A stretch of 64,000 nt of DNA from Gammaproteobacteria bacterium (GCA_030429175.1 JAUIDD010000009.1:1-64000), one strand, 5' to 3'; shown: positions 47,701-56,990, numbered from the stretch's first letter. Notes: generated from the sequence alone by a model not told the origin. Made by a program: numbers and translations.

Positions 47701-50232
47701 GTTTGTTTTTCTGAACTAGAGAAAGGTTCTGATAAGGCTTTAGAGCAAGCGGATTTAGTTCGAAATTATTTTTCTCTAGTTCGTGAATTCTCAGATTCAG
47801 AATATTTTAAAACCCTATTTTTAGAAAAAACAAGAGAGATTGAGCTTGTTTATAGCAAGGAAATTGATAGGGTTTTTGCGACGTTTCCATCAATTTTATC
47901 GGTTGCCACTGCCAATAAAATTGCTTTCGTGATAGCTGGCTTGGATTTTTTGGTTGCTGAAATCAATACCTTGAGTTACAAGAATAGACCTATACAAAAT
48001 CGTTTAGATCAACAAATGCGAGACTTTATCGTTTTCGTATCGAATCCTGAGAAAATAAATCTTGCAGACTCGTTAATGCATGCACTAATGGCTTTAACGG
48101 CCGATAAGAAATTAGGCACTTTCGCATCCAATATTATTGATGGGCATCCTATTTTTTTACGTGCAAAAATTGCGATTTTTAACGATAAGTCAAAAACACG
48201 TGACCGCCAATCTGTATTTAGAGAATTCGTAAGCAGTGAGCAGCAATTAGATAACGCTTGGAAAACCTACTTAGAATCACAATATTATGCGTTTTATGTG
48301 AATTATGATAAGCAGGTATCTTATATTATAGATCATCAACAGTCTTCTAAAGCACAAGCGTTAAGTAGTTATGTTCGAGATGCTAAAGCACTCGCTAAAT
48401 CTGGCAGCGTACGTCAACAATTTGGAAAATTATTGGCATATATTTTTTGTGTCCAGTCAGCATTGGATATTTATCGTGGTGGCGTCACATCTCAGAAAGA
48501 TAATAATTTTTGGCAGCCCCATGCCACACAAGTACTCAGTGTGCTCTTAATGTTAGGAAATGAGGCGAGTCTAAGAAATCACTTTTTGCAGATAAAAACG
48601 GGTGAGGGGAAATCTGTTATTTTGGCAGGAACGTCTATTGCTTTAGCCTTGCAAGGAAAAGTAGTTGATATCGCTTGTTATAGTCATTATTTAGCACAAC
48701 GTGATAAAAAGGAGTTCGCTGAATTGATTAATACCTTTGGTCTTTCTGAGGCAATAACGTATGCCAAATTCGGTCGTTTAATTGAAACTCGGCTAAAGCA
48801 AGAGTGTAGCGGTTGGCGAACTGCAGTTAAAGCATTTTTAAAATCAGGTTCCTTAGAGTCTTCTTTGATTGATAGTCAACAAGGCAATAGCAAACCTATC
48901 CTATTAGTCGATGAAGTAGATATTTTTTTTAGTGAGCATTTTTTAGGAAAAAGTTATCACCCCATTACTGTTATTCGGGATAAAAATTTTATTTCCTGGA
49001 TCAAATGGATTTGGGAGCATCGTGATGAGATTAATCATCAAGATCAGTCCTTCATTATCGACAAACATGAATACTTGCAAAAGTTTTTAAGTGACTATCC
49101 TTATATAAAAGGTGAATTATTATCACAGCTTGTAGAAGAGGTGAAGTTGGGTTTAAAAAAAGTAAAGAAAAAAACATATCATTACCATGTCAGTGAACTG
49201 GGTATTGGCTATGAAGACTCAGTTTCAGGTGATATTAGTTATAGTACCTATTGTGGTTATTCCACTGCTTTTGCATATTTAAATGAGCAGCAAAGGTATA
49301 GAGAGAAGAATCCTGAAGTATGGGATAATATAGATGAACAGTTGGGGTTCAGCCTTTCTGTAGGTAACATGCCTTATGTTAACCTGCTTCCTGCTTACCA
49401 ATTTATTTTAGGTACTACGGCAACTTTCAATTTCTCAAGATTTCAAGCCGAGTTTATCGAGGGGGAACATTGTTGTATTAAAATGCGTACAGCAATGCCG
49501 TCGCCATTTGAAAAGAAAACATTGCCACCTACTCCTAGTATTAGTGTCTTAAATAAATTTGATGAAAAGGATGAAGACAGCTATTTTTATGTGCTTAAAC
49601 GGAAAATTGAGGAAAGAATTCATGCTAAGCAAGCTGTATTAGTTGTTTTTAAAAATGATCAACGCTTGGCTAATTTTCAGGCATTTGTACAAAATACTGG
49701 TGGTTATAAAATAGAAAACTTGAAACCTGTGGCAAAATTGATGGCAAGTTCGGCTCCATATGAGCGAGATAACATGATAGCTGAGGCTGCTCGTCAAGGC
49801 CAAATAACTTATCTTACACGTGTTTTTGGACGTGGTTCTGATTTTGTGTGTCGTGATGGGTCCTTATGCCAAGCCGGGGGAGTGCATGTGATACAAACTT
49901 TCTTTTCAACTGATATCTCTGAAGAGGTCCAAATTAAAGGCCGCACCTGCCGTCAAGATGATCCTGGTAGTTATGAGTTGATACTATGGCGTAGCGATTT
50001 AGAGAAGCATCATTTGGTTAACGAAGATGAAGAACTACCTCAACATATATATTCATTTTTAAATGAAAAACGAAGAGAACTAACCGAAGCCAATGATAGG
50101 CTTTTAGAGGGTGAGCTGAATACGGCCAAAAAAAGATATGAGGATACGCATAGGTTTTTTAAATTTGTGAGTGCGAAAACTGCAGTTGATCCTGATAGAC
50201 ATGTTAAGTTATTAGCAGATTTACAAAAATAA
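44776..50232 (+). CDS. GTPase/SecA-like ATPase fusion protein (1818 aa)
   Basis: Composite protein. Residues 1-280 form an N-terminal helical region. A TRAFAC-type GTPase follows: P-loop GGTNVGKST (287-295), DTAG (355-358) and FINK as a G4-like motif (430-433). About 520-1220 is long coiled coil. The C-terminal ~550 residues resemble the SecA motor: IKTGEGKSV (about 1274-1281), a YLAQRDKKEF segment, VDEVDIFF (about 1378), GTTATF in place of the SecA MTGTA (1546), GRGSDF (1685) and GRTCRQDDPGS (1722). Spacing between these motifs is close to that in SecA, but the C-terminal helical domains and zinc tail of SecA are absent, and the signature residues differ. It follows the 298-aa gene. No housekeeping role is apparent; an effector or a membrane-remodelling machine are possible readings. 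Confidence 0.8.
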   Translation: MSRNYDLFVESLNKLKQESTEADTEPGQIATQITQLFSENQIRADNHAFSKSLLKRYFNITEKTKPWFIKSNASQKLKVLLERLSHNDGDIFEKVLIYTISKYSEVHLNGFDMPEDKRVVLERQIKEQLESLNNGKTRLEERWHCNHEIEIKADVLKWLELHNLFEDQLAKHRVQQDYLGLRECIAESTENIRKNIDALTEINHHMDLRLQQLSQSRSGNVDEGLELVNEDHQECAVPGYLQSILETHPQALANHLSEFMQLLQWGADQISPVIKQIKGKTVLLVVGGTNVGKSTIINYLCGHRLLRRQNSSGEILLDVESCEMGQVARIGHAPRVSATLLPEIFQLQTDLYICDTAGFYDTRGELLRLLQAIHINTIISNAKNIKILVILQDASLKENRGIAIESIANKMEKIFGLNNRDSLSQSVKVFINKVPPYITDRVAYINRHKLNQVSFSKNNVVCVDPLNEAARESLLRNLVSMPAYDIGSNSVELELDPHTWQCCSMAIEHAVAEMNIAIEALDYQKLLKLISFFRCFYYFKTFEYTHKYKSVIKTLKDELSRNIQNQSLRLIREAQYQESRLLLSRLNDFLMNLITFPEIRTLQSLSETLAQENQLAISRHVVRSFQESCECLFQHYFKNQGEKAFIKHLYKVFQSLNYPFYAHQFHEIGEALLTYELDPSWVSKVKVFLEQLSLLKEENLMKEAELQLDEFKSQLDIIYKEVEYHFADKEKESALQIFKCHLHDLEEQLCDLAHSQQKQLLLDILSKGPFKNQFNLLNRHFSVLSMNLDACYQQFKMKKLSNLTFLDNKKRLKIDQAREEIKKALLNCFFKVHEQVKDLIDQEKIQQEQALKIARKEETSNIAREVTAKLDDSDFHHLSKKLIKIYQLDETQLDIKQLERKALSFIEDIKQRFDKSEFSGLLGVIKKFELLTQEVLTFNQKFDCINKNKFQIGRLINDLSGKIEQLVQRVSNDLLVCFSELEKGSDKALEQADLVRNYFSLVREFSDSEYFKTLFLEKTREIELVYSKEIDRVFATFPSILSVATANKIAFVIAGLDFLVAEINTLSYKNRPIQNRLDQQMRDFIVFVSNPEKINLADSLMHALMALTADKKLGTFASNIIDGHPIFLRAKIAIFNDKSKTRDRQSVFREFVSSEQQLDNAWKTYLESQYYAFYVNYDKQVSYIIDHQQSSKAQALSSYVRDAKALAKSGSVRQQFGKLLAYIFCVQSALDIYRGGVTSQKDNNFWQPHATQVLSVLLMLGNEASLRNHFLQIKTGEGKSVILAGTSIALALQGKVVDIACYSHYLAQRDKKEFAELINTFGLSEAITYAKFGRLIETRLKQECSGWRTAVKAFLKSGSLESSLIDSQQGNSKPILLVDEVDIFFSEHFLGKSYHPITVIRDKNFISWIKWIWEHRDEINHQDQSFIIDKHEYLQKFLSDYPYIKGELLSQLVEEVKLGLKKVKKKTYHYHVSELGIGYEDSVSGDISYSTYCGYSTAFAYLNEQQRYREKNPEVWDNIDEQLGFSLSVGNMPYVNLLPAYQFILGTTATFNFSRFQAEFIEGEHCCIKMRTAMPSPFEKKTLPPTPSISVLNKFDEKDEDSYFYVLKRKIEERIHAKQAVLVVFKNDQRLANFQAFVQNTGGYKIENLKPVAKLMASSAPYERDNMIAEAARQGQITYLTRVFGRGSDFVCRDGSLCQAGGVHVIQTFFSTDISEEVQIKGRTCRQDDPGSYELILWRSDLEKHHLVNEDEELPQHIYSFLNEKRRELTEANDRLLEGELNTAKKRYEDTHRFFKFVSAKTAVDPDRHVKLLADLQK

Positions 50233-50358
50233 GCCTCTACTCTCCTTGGTAAAAATACCTCTTGGTAGATTACTTTTATTTTCTGATGGAAACTTGCAAG
50301 GCTCACGATATTAATCTATATCTATACCTACGCCTATGTGCTTCAGGTCAACAGCCCC

Positions 50359-50471
50359 TAACTAGTGCTTAAATATTTCATGGCAGAAATCATGAGTTAA
50401 GCGCCAAACGCGTTCGGTGGTTAGTGGGTTGTATTCACGACCCATTTCCGGTCCGCCGATTTTAGCTGCTT
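50359..50471 (-). repeat. 113-bp direct repeat, right copy (3' end of the intact dienelactone hydrolase gene)
   Basis: Same orientation as 43545-43657 with nine substitutions and no gaps. It includes the stop codon and the last ~36 codons of the intact gene. Together with the left copy it brackets the 298-aa/1818-aa cassette. Confidence 0.9.
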
Positions 50472-51087
50472 TCGGATCACTAAAGGCATGTTTGGTATGA
50501 CCATAGGTAACAAATTGCCAGTCGGCGTGAGCATTATTCATCTCTAACATAAAATCGTGAATTTGTTGTTGTGGAATTTGTGGGTCATCGAAACCGTGGC
50601 AGGCAAGTACTTTAGCGGTGATGTCTTTACCTAGGTTTTTTTCAGGGGGTGCGAGCACACCATGCACGCTAATCACACCTCTAAGCTTGCAACCGAGTCG
50701 TGCAAGATCTAATACGCATAACCCACCAAAACAAAATCCAATTGCAGCGACTTTAGATGAGTCGACATGCTCATGGTTTTTGGCTGCTTCAACGCTCGCA
50801 AGTAGGCGTTTATGCAGTTCATTTCTATCTTTGATCAGTCCCATGCAATGCTGCATACAGTCTTCAACCGTTTCGGCAATTAAGCCATCTCCATACATAT
50901 CTAGAGTAACGGCCACAAAGCCCATATCGACGATGCGTTTAGCATTGTTGGCCATTTGCGGGTTCATGCCTTCAAACGCGTGGTAGATAAGTAAGGCAGG
51001 ACGCGGCAGATCCCAATCAGCCTTAAAGTAAATGGCGGCATGAAAAGTTTTATTGGCAACAGTGTAGGTAAATTTTTCGGTGAGCAT
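50362..51087 (-). CDS. Dienelactone hydrolase family protein (241 aa)
   Basis: Alpha/beta hydrolase of the DLH type. The nucleophile Cys is at 119 in GFCFGG, with Asp168 (HGFDDPQIP) and His200 (GHTKHAF) completing the triad; residues 60-70 (VTLDMYGDG) match the family. Members hydrolyse dienelactones or other small esters; the natural substrate here is unknown. The ATG at 51087 is chosen over a TTG three nt upstream. Its last 113 bp are duplicated 6.8 kb away. It is divergent from tRNA-Pro. Confidence 0.88.
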   Translation of the reverse strand: MLTEKFTYTVANKTFHAAIYFKADWDLPRPALLIYHAFEGMNPQMANNAKRIVDMGFVAVTLDMYGDGLIAETVEDCMQHCMGLIKDRNELHKRLLASVEAAKNHEHVDSSKVAAIGFCFGGLCVLDLARLGCKLRGVISVHGVLAPPEKNLGKDITAKVLACHGFDDPQIPQQQIHDFMLEMNNAHADWQFVTYGHTKHAFSDPKAAKIGGPEMGREYNPLTTERVWRLTHDFCHEIFKH

Positions 51088-51145
51088 CAATACAGTCCTG
51101 GTTGATTAAAAGATACAGTATACGATTAAATTGGGATTTTCGCAC

Positions 51146-51174
51146 TTCACACCTGCGCATTTTACTGCTAAAGT
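51146..51174 (+). promoter_or_regulatory. Sigma70 promoter of tRNA-Pro
   Basis: TTCACA (51146-51151), a 17-nt spacer and TAAAGT (51169-51174) preceded by TGC. The tRNA starts 10 nt after the -10. Confidence 0.6.
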
Positions 51175-51181
51175 TTCGTCT

Positions 51182-51260
<79 letters not shown>

Positions 51261-51282
51261 ATGATTTTTAGGAGTTTATAAT

Positions 51283-51459
51283 ATGGACACCGAGATGCTA
51301 AATATTTTAGTTTGTCCAGTATGTAAAGGTAAGCTACTTTATCGCAAAGCGCATAAAGAGCTTGTGTGCAAATTTGATAAGTTGGCTTATCCAATTCGGA
51401 ATCATATTCCAATTATGCTGCCAGATGAGGCACGACAGTTACAAGAGGGGGAAGTATAG
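51283..51459 (+). CDS. Trm112-family protein, YcaR-like (58 aa)
   Basis: Short zinc-ribbon-like protein starting [17 protein letters not shown], with one CPxC pair and the conserved [11 protein letters not shown] motif of the Trm112/UPF0434 family. In eukaryotes and archaea Trm112 activates methyltransferases; the bacterial role is less clear. GGAG ribosome site at the normal distance. It lies 1 nt before kdsB, the ycaR-kdsB arrangement known from E. coli. Its small size makes it easy to miss in automatic gene calling. Confidence 0.92.
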   Translation: MDTEMLNILVCPVCKGKLLYRKAHKELVCKFDKLAYPIRNHIPIMLPDEARQLQEGEV

Positions 51460-51460
51460 T

Positions 51461-52216
51461 ATGGAATTTCGCGTGATCATTCCTGCACGTATGGAGAGTG
51501 CACGACTGCCAGGAAAGCCGTTGGTAGATATTGCGGGCAAACCAATGATTCAACACGTTTATGAACGTTCAGTTGCTAGTGGTGCTGAGTCTGTTGTTAT
51601 TGCAACTGATAGCGATGAAATTGCAAAAGTGGCAGCAGGTTTCGGTGCGAAAGTTTGTATGACGTTAGCAGAGCACCAATCAGGAACCGAGCGCTTATCT
51701 GAGGCGGTTGAAGCACTAGATTATGATAATGATGAAATTATTGTGAATGTGCAAGGTGATGAACCCTTAATTCCCTCAAAACTTATTGCGAAAGTCGCTG
51801 AAGATCTCGAGACGCATGATAATGTTAAAGTGGCTTCTGTCTGTGAGCCTATCCATTCGCTTGAAGAAGTGTATGATACGAACCTTGTTAAGGTTGTTCT
51901 AAATAGACGTAATCATGCGATGTATTTTTCCAGAGCAGCTATTCCTTGGCAATTAGGCATGAAAACAGGTGATGATGTTGATCTGAGTAATAATTATTTT
52001 CGTCATGTCGGTATTTATGGCTATCGCGTAAGCGTTTTAAAAGACTATATGAATTGGACTGAGTCACCCTACGAAGCGCTTGAATCTCTTGAGCAGTTGC
52101 GCGTGTTATGGAATGGTCATCGTATGCATATGACTGTGTCAGAAACCCAGCTTGCTAGTGGTGTTGATACACCCGAAGATCTAGAGCGGGTTAGGGCTGC
52201 TATACTTGGTTCATAG
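51461..52216 (+). CDS. kdsB: CMP-Kdo synthetase KdsB (251 aa)
   Basis: Activates Kdo with CTP for lipopolysaccharide inner core assembly. N-terminal nucleotide-binding [16 protein letters not shown] is the enzyme signature, with [11 protein letters not shown] and YFSRAAIPW in the core; length agrees with E. coli (248 aa). The ATG at 51461 follows GGGGGAA; an earlier in-frame start lies within the Trm112 gene. Its end overlaps the convergent orphan gene by 17 bp. Confidence 0.96.
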   Translation: MEFRVIIPARMESARLPGKPLVDIAGKPMIQHVYERSVASGAESVVIATDSDEIAKVAAGFGAKVCMTLAEHQSGTERLSEAVEALDYDNDEIIVNVQGDEPLIPSKLIAKVAEDLETHDNVKVASVCEPIHSLEEVYDTNLVKVVLNRRNHAMYFSRAAIPWQLGMKTGDDVDLSNNYFRHVGIYGYRVSVLKDYMNWTESPYEALESLEQLRVLWNGHRMHMTVSETQLASGVDTPEDLERVRAAILGS

Positions 52217-53168
52217 GGCTCACACTGTCAGATGTCGGTGGACTGGAGTCTTTTAAGCTGCTTTCGTTCGTTTTTCTTGATCTTGTGATGGGCTTAAATG
52301 CAGATCTTGTTGAGCCAATAGGTGATATAGATCCAGTAAAAAAAGTTACACCCCTGCTGCTCTTCTTGCTATCTAACTGTGCTAAGTCTGAAAGTGTAGT
52401 TAAGTCACTGTGTTCTGGATTAAGCGCTTTAGCCTTTTGAGAAAATGCAGTTGTCCACTGATCCATCGAATCTTTCTCAACGATCGCTTTTGCAAGTTCA
52501 AGTAATTGTTTATCGTTCGCTTTAATAGCAATGTCCGCTGACACGCAATCTCGCTGATACCCGAGTACAATTTTTTGAGCGAAAGATTCTAGTTCAGCCT
52601 CTAATGTGCTTTGTTCTGGCTCTTTGGTGATGTAAGTGGCTAAAGAGATAAGTGAAGGCGTTTTTAATTTAATATGTGATTTTTTTAGTTTTGCAGACAG
52701 GTATGTTAGTAGAGTGCTATATCGCTTTTGCTCTTTTGTTTCTTTGCGACAATCCTTTAATGGGAATTCAAGATAAAGTTGCTTTGAATTGGGATTAACC
52801 TTGATGATGCCAAATTTAGGCTTATAGCGTTCTTCTTCATTAAAGGTAAATATTTTACTTAGTATTGTTATTTGACAACGGTCAAGTCCTGTCATGGGCC
52901 CCAGTGGGGCGATTTTGGTAGTGAAAGCTTCTGTGATAGTTGAAATTTTATCTTCACAAGGTTGTTTGTACTGCCTTTGGTATGTTTGCGCGGAAACAGA
53001 ACAGTGTTCCCTTTGGTCGTTTGGGAGGGTATTAAAATGTGCGCCTGTAAGATCACAGATTAGTGATGCTTTACCTAATTTATCTTTTGTTATGTACCAA
53101 ATATACTCATGTTCCTCTAGCATATTTAATGCATCTCGTATAACGGCTTGTACTGGTCTTGGTCTCAT
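52200..53168 (-). CDS. Orphan protein, effector-like (322 aa)
   Basis: Unrecognised. No signal peptide or membrane helix. The N-terminal part (about 1-170) is mixed alpha/beta with Cys residues ([17 protein letters not shown]), the middle (170-260) is helical, and the C-terminal 60 residues are Ser/Thr/Pro-rich and disordered (ending [11 protein letters not shown]). AGAGAGG ribosome site. A TATCAT -10 can be seen upstream but no PmrA-like half-sites. It converges with kdsB. Function unknown. Confidence 0.55.
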   Translation of the reverse strand: MRPRPVQAVIRDALNMLEEHEYIWYITKDKLGKASLICDLTGAHFNTLPNDQREHCSVSAQTYQRQYKQPCEDKISTITEAFTTKIAPLGPMTGLDRCQITILSKIFTFNEEERYKPKFGIIKVNPNSKQLYLEFPLKDCRKETKEQKRYSTLLTYLSAKLKKSHIKLKTPSLISLATYITKEPEQSTLEAELESFAQKIVLGYQRDCVSADIAIKANDKQLLELAKAIVEKDSMDQWTTAFSQKAKALNPEHSDLTTLSDLAQLDSKKSSRGVTFFTGSISPIGSTRSAFKPITRSRKTNESSLKDSSPPTSDSVSPMNQV

Positions 53169-53286
53169 ATACCTCTCTAAAAGGCGAATGAATTTGAAGC
53201 GATGATACCACTTTTTTCGATATGGGCAAGCCTTAATCTAAAGCAAAAGGTTACCGCCCTCGCATGTCCGGGGCGGTGTGCGTATA

Positions 53287-55545
53287 TTAATTGTTGTCTT
53301 TCGTTTTAACCTGTTGCAGTTGGCTTTCATTACCACCTAACCCTTTGTATTCTGGTTTAGACCGGAGTTCAGAGTGCTTAGTATTGCTTTGTTGTTGTGC
53401 TTGTCGCTGAATATCTGCTTGCGATTGACCATCACTAGTAGAGGTTTTGACTTGCTGCATAGTCGATTGCGCTTTCTCTAGTGGAGATGGCTGTGTCACC
53501 AGGTTAGCTTGAGGTGTCGCAGTAGGCTTTTTTGGTGGCTGTGTAGGAGTTGTTGCCACTTGTGGTTTTGCCTCAATAGGTTTTATTTCGGTTTCTGTAG
53601 GTTGTTTTGGTGCTTGTCTTTTATTATTTGTGCCGGGGTGTCTGCTGTTTTGGTTATTAGATTGGCGGCGTCGGTTTCCAGTTTGTCCATTTCGGCGTTC
53701 ATGTTGTTGCTTGGGTTTGCGATCATTTGGCTGGCTAGAGCGTTGTTGTTGTCTATTAAACTCTGGGTTACGCTGTTGGGTGTTTTCATGCGGTTTTTTT
53801 TGTGCTGGTTTTCGTGGCTTCTGAGTTGATGGGTTGCTTTTGTTGTTAGGTGTATTCGCTGATCCACCAAACATGATATCCCACATACGTTTGATTAAGC
53901 CGTTACTTGTGCTAGCTTTTGTAGGTGCAGCCTTAGGTGCATTTGAAGATAAAAACTCATTGATTGCAGGTTCTTCAATGCTTTTGCTGATTTTAGTTTT
54001 TTGGGTAGTAGTACCGTCTGTTTTAGGGAATTTAACTAATTTAAAGCTTGATGGTGATTTACCTACGATATCGATTTTAAGATGTTTAATTGAATATTGT
54101 GGTGATTCTAAATACTGATTTGGAATGATTAAAACTTCACAGCCTGTTTCTTTTTGAATGTCAGTGATCACAATACGCTTTTCATTTAAAATATAGGTTG
54201 CCACATCGATAGGTACTTGTACTTGAATTTGAATGCCGCCTGTTTTAACTGCTTGTTCCTGGATTAAGTACACAATCGAATGTGCTAATGATTCAACACC
54301 ACGAATAGTACCTTGGCCATCGCAACGTGGACAAGGAACATGGATAGAGCGGGTGAGTGATGAGCGTAAGCGTTGGCGTGACATTTCGAGTAGGCCAAAA
54401 CGAGAAATACGTCCGATCTGAATACGTGCACGATCCATTTGGAGACATTCACGCAATTTATTTTCAACATCGCGTTGGTTTTTAGATTGCATCATATCGA
54501 TAAAATCAATTACGATTAGTCCACCATTATCGCGAATGCGTAATTGGCGTGCAATTTCTTCAGCTGCCTCGAGGTTGGTTTGGTGTGCTGTTTCTTCGAT
54601 GTTGCTACCCTTGGTTGCACGTGCTGAGTTGATATCGATAGACACTAATGCTTCGGTATGATCGATGACGATAGAGCCACCAGAGGGTAACTGTACTTCA
54701 CGTTGGTAAGCCATTTCGATTTGGCGCTCGACTTGGAAGCGGCTAAATAGTGGCAATGTATCTTGATAGAGTTTGATGTTATCTACAAAATCAGGACGAA
54801 TTTGTTGTAAGTAATTTTTAGCGCGCTCGAAGGCTTCTGGTTCATCAATGATGATTTCTGAAATATCTTGACGTAAGTTGTCACGAATCGCGCGAATGAT
54901 CACGTCACTTTCTTGATGAATTAAGTAAGGGCCTTTCTTGAGACTGGTTGCCTGTATGATTGCATCCCAATAGCGCAGTAGGAAACTCAAATCCCATTGC
55001 AATTCTTTAACGCTGCGATTGACACCAGCGGTACGAATAATTACTCCCATGCCTTCAGGTATTTCAAGGCCGTTTAGGAGTTCGCGTAAATGATCGCGCT
55101 CATCACCTTCGATGCGGCGTGAGATGCCGCCGGCACGCGGGTTGTTTGGCATTAATACCAAAAATGATCCGGCTAATGTAATAAAGGTCGTAAGTGCTGC
55201 ACCTTTAGTGCCGCGCTCTTCTTTGTCTACCTGAATTACAATCTCTTGGCCGATCTTTAAGATTTTTTGGATGTCGGGATTTTTAAGTTGTTCTTCGTTA
55301 TTAGTTTGGAAATACTCGCGTGAAATTTCTTTGAGTGGCAGAAAGCCGTGACGCTCACTACCATAGTCGACAAACACCGCGTTGAGGCTTGGCTCAATGC
55401 TTGAGATACGGCCTTTATAGATGTTTGATTTCTTTTCTTCGACGTCGGGACGTTCGATATCAAAATCTACGAGTACCCGATCTTGGACGATAGCAACGCG
55501 TAACTCGTCTTGAGACTGTCCGCTTACTAGCATTTTTTTAGTCAT
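53287..55545 (-). CDS. rne: Ribonuclease E (752 aa)
   Basis: Endonuclease core of the RNA degradosome. N-terminal RNase H-like and S1 domain (about 1-130, with KKSNIYKGRI and YGSERHGFLPL), 5' sensor, and DNase I-like domain with the catalytic Asp pair in VSIDIN and IVIDFIDM. The zinc link is CPRCDGQGT near 400-410. The C-terminal ~250 residues are Gln/Asn/Pro/Arg-rich and disordered, shorter than in E. coli (1061 aa). The start matches the family (TKKMLV). It is divergent from rluC, as in E. coli. Confidence 0.94.
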   Translation of the reverse strand: MTKKMLVSGQSQDELRVAIVQDRVLVDFDIERPDVEEKKSNIYKGRISSIEPSLNAVFVDYGSERHGFLPLKEISREYFQTNNEEQLKNPDIQKILKIGQEIVIQVDKEERGTKGAALTTFITLAGSFLVLMPNNPRAGGISRRIEGDERDHLRELLNGLEIPEGMGVIIRTAGVNRSVKELQWDLSFLLRYWDAIIQATSLKKGPYLIHQESDVIIRAIRDNLRQDISEIIIDEPEAFERAKNYLQQIRPDFVDNIKLYQDTLPLFSRFQVERQIEMAYQREVQLPSGGSIVIDHTEALVSIDINSARATKGSNIEETAHQTNLEAAEEIARQLRIRDNGGLIVIDFIDMMQSKNQRDVENKLRECLQMDRARIQIGRISRFGLLEMSRQRLRSSLTRSIHVPCPRCDGQGTIRGVESLAHSIVYLIQEQAVKTGGIQIQVQVPIDVATYILNEKRIVITDIQKETGCEVLIIPNQYLESPQYSIKHLKIDIVGKSPSSFKLVKFPKTDGTTTQKTKISKSIEEPAINEFLSSNAPKAAPTKASTSNGLIKRMWDIMFGGSANTPNNKSNPSTQKPRKPAQKKPHENTQQRNPEFNRQQQRSSQPNDRKPKQQHERRNGQTGNRRRQSNNQNSRHPGTNNKRQAPKQPTETEIKPIEAKPQVATTPTQPPKKPTATPQANLVTQPSPLEKAQSTMQQVKTSTSDGQSQADIQRQAQQQSNTKHSELRSKPEYKGLGGNESQLQQVKTKDNN

Positions 55546-56014
55546 TTTATATGCCCTATGTTGGGCGCATCGAACGATAAGCGAAGAAAGAGCAGCTAGC
55601 TATGCTGGCTGCTTTAAAGTGGGTTTGTCATTGGGTAAGTCAACATGAAGTACCATTTTTATTAAAGTGAGTCGAGAAGGGTCTAGTTATTGCCGCTTTT
55701 CGATTCGCCGATTAATTCTTTAAACCTATTTCGCTAAGTTGTTCGAGCGCATTTAAAACTCAAAAACTTATTTTCTTTTTAAGGTGGGCTATTATCTATT
55801 TGCGCCACCGGTTGGAACCTGGACTGCTTTCACCTGATCGATGCAATGTTGCAGTTTTGTGAATAAGGTGTTTGAATGTCACTTTTTTAAGCTGCCACTA
55901 TGGTACCAATACTTTAAAGAGTTAAATATAACAGTATTGTGTTGTTTCGGCAATTAAAAAGGTGTGGCCAAATTGGGGTGATAGTTTTCACTACATTTAT
56001 AACTAGATGATAAT
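55546..56014. other. Long gap between rne and rluC, probably the rne 5' leader
   Basis: About 470 nt with no gene on either strand. On the minus strand the rne leader contains an imperfect hairpin at 55591-55613 (AGCAGC...GCTGCT with internal AGC/GCT pairs) and a small GCCC/GGGC stem close to the start codon; no clear Shine-Dalgarno sequence precedes the rne ATG. E. coli rne has a long structured leader through which RNase E cleaves its own mRNA; a similar role is plausible. The right part holds the rluC promoter region, which I could not pin down. Confidence 0.45.
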
Positions 56015-56935
56015 ATGAGTGTTAAATACCAAATAGTAGATAACGTACATTCTGGACAGAGATTAGATAATTACTTAATGCGTGAGTTTAAGGGCGTGCC
56101 TAAGTCACGTATCTATCGTGCGATTCGCCATGGCGAGGTGCGAGTTAACAAAGGACGTTGTCGTCCAGATAGAAAATTGGCGTTGGGTGATGAAATTCGA
56201 ATCCCACCACTTCGCCAGTCTGAGGCCAAGCCTGCAGCCTATGTATCTGATAATTGGCGAAATCAGTTAGAATCACGCATCCTAATCGAAAATAATGATC
56301 TGATCCTTATTAATAAGCCCTCTGGTATGCCAGTGCATGGTGGTTCAGGTGTGTCGTGTGGTTTGATCGAAGCGATGCGTCAATTGCGCCCACAACAAAA
56401 ATTCTTAGAGTTAGTACACAGGCTTGATAAGGAAACCTCAGGTTGTCTTTTGTTAGCAAAAAAACGTGCGGCGTTAATCGAGATACAATCTTGGTTTGTT
56501 AGTCGCCAGATGAAGAAGCGTTATTGGACACTGATCAAAGGACAGTGGTCTCATGGTGATACTTATCGTTGTGATTTACCACTTTATAAAAGCCAGTTGC
56601 AAAGTGGCGAACGTATTGTACGTGTCGATAAAAATGGACGTGAAGCAATTACGATTTTTAAACCGCTTAAGGTTTTTGATGATGTGACATTGATAGAAGC
56701 AACATTAAAAACTGGACGTACACACCAGATCCGCGTGCACCTCCAGGCCCTGGGTCATCCAATCGCTGGCGATGATAAATATGGCGATCGCGAATTTAAT
56801 CGCATCATGAATGGTCGTGGCTTAAAGCGTTTATTTTTACAGTGTATGGAATTGTCTTATCGTGATCATCAGCAGATGTTTGGTGCGTGTTGTCTTATAG
56901 ATTCAGATTTAAAATTCATTACAGTAAATTTATAG
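56015..56935 (+). CDS. rluC: 23S rRNA pseudouridine synthase RluC family (306 aa)
   Basis: Makes pseudouridines in 23S rRNA. An S4 RNA-binding domain (about 12-70) precedes the catalytic domain with HRLDKETSGCLLLAKK (catalytic Asp), TLKTGRTHQIRVHL and GHPIAGDDKYG. Length is normal. rluC beside rne is conserved from E. coli, supporting RluC rather than RluD. Confidence 0.92.
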   Translation: MSVKYQIVDNVHSGQRLDNYLMREFKGVPKSRIYRAIRHGEVRVNKGRCRPDRKLALGDEIRIPPLRQSEAKPAAYVSDNWRNQLESRILIENNDLILINKPSGMPVHGGSGVSCGLIEAMRQLRPQQKFLELVHRLDKETSGCLLLAKKRAALIEIQSWFVSRQMKKRYWTLIKGQWSHGDTYRCDLPLYKSQLQSGERIVRVDKNGREAITIFKPLKVFDDVTLIEATLKTGRTHQIRVHLQALGHPIAGDDKYGDREFNRIMNGRGLKRLFLQCMELSYRDHQQMFGACCLIDSDLKFITVNL

Positions 56936-56990
56936 TTATTCAGCTAAAAATTATGATATAACTTCAATACTAAAAAATTGGGAGAAAAGC

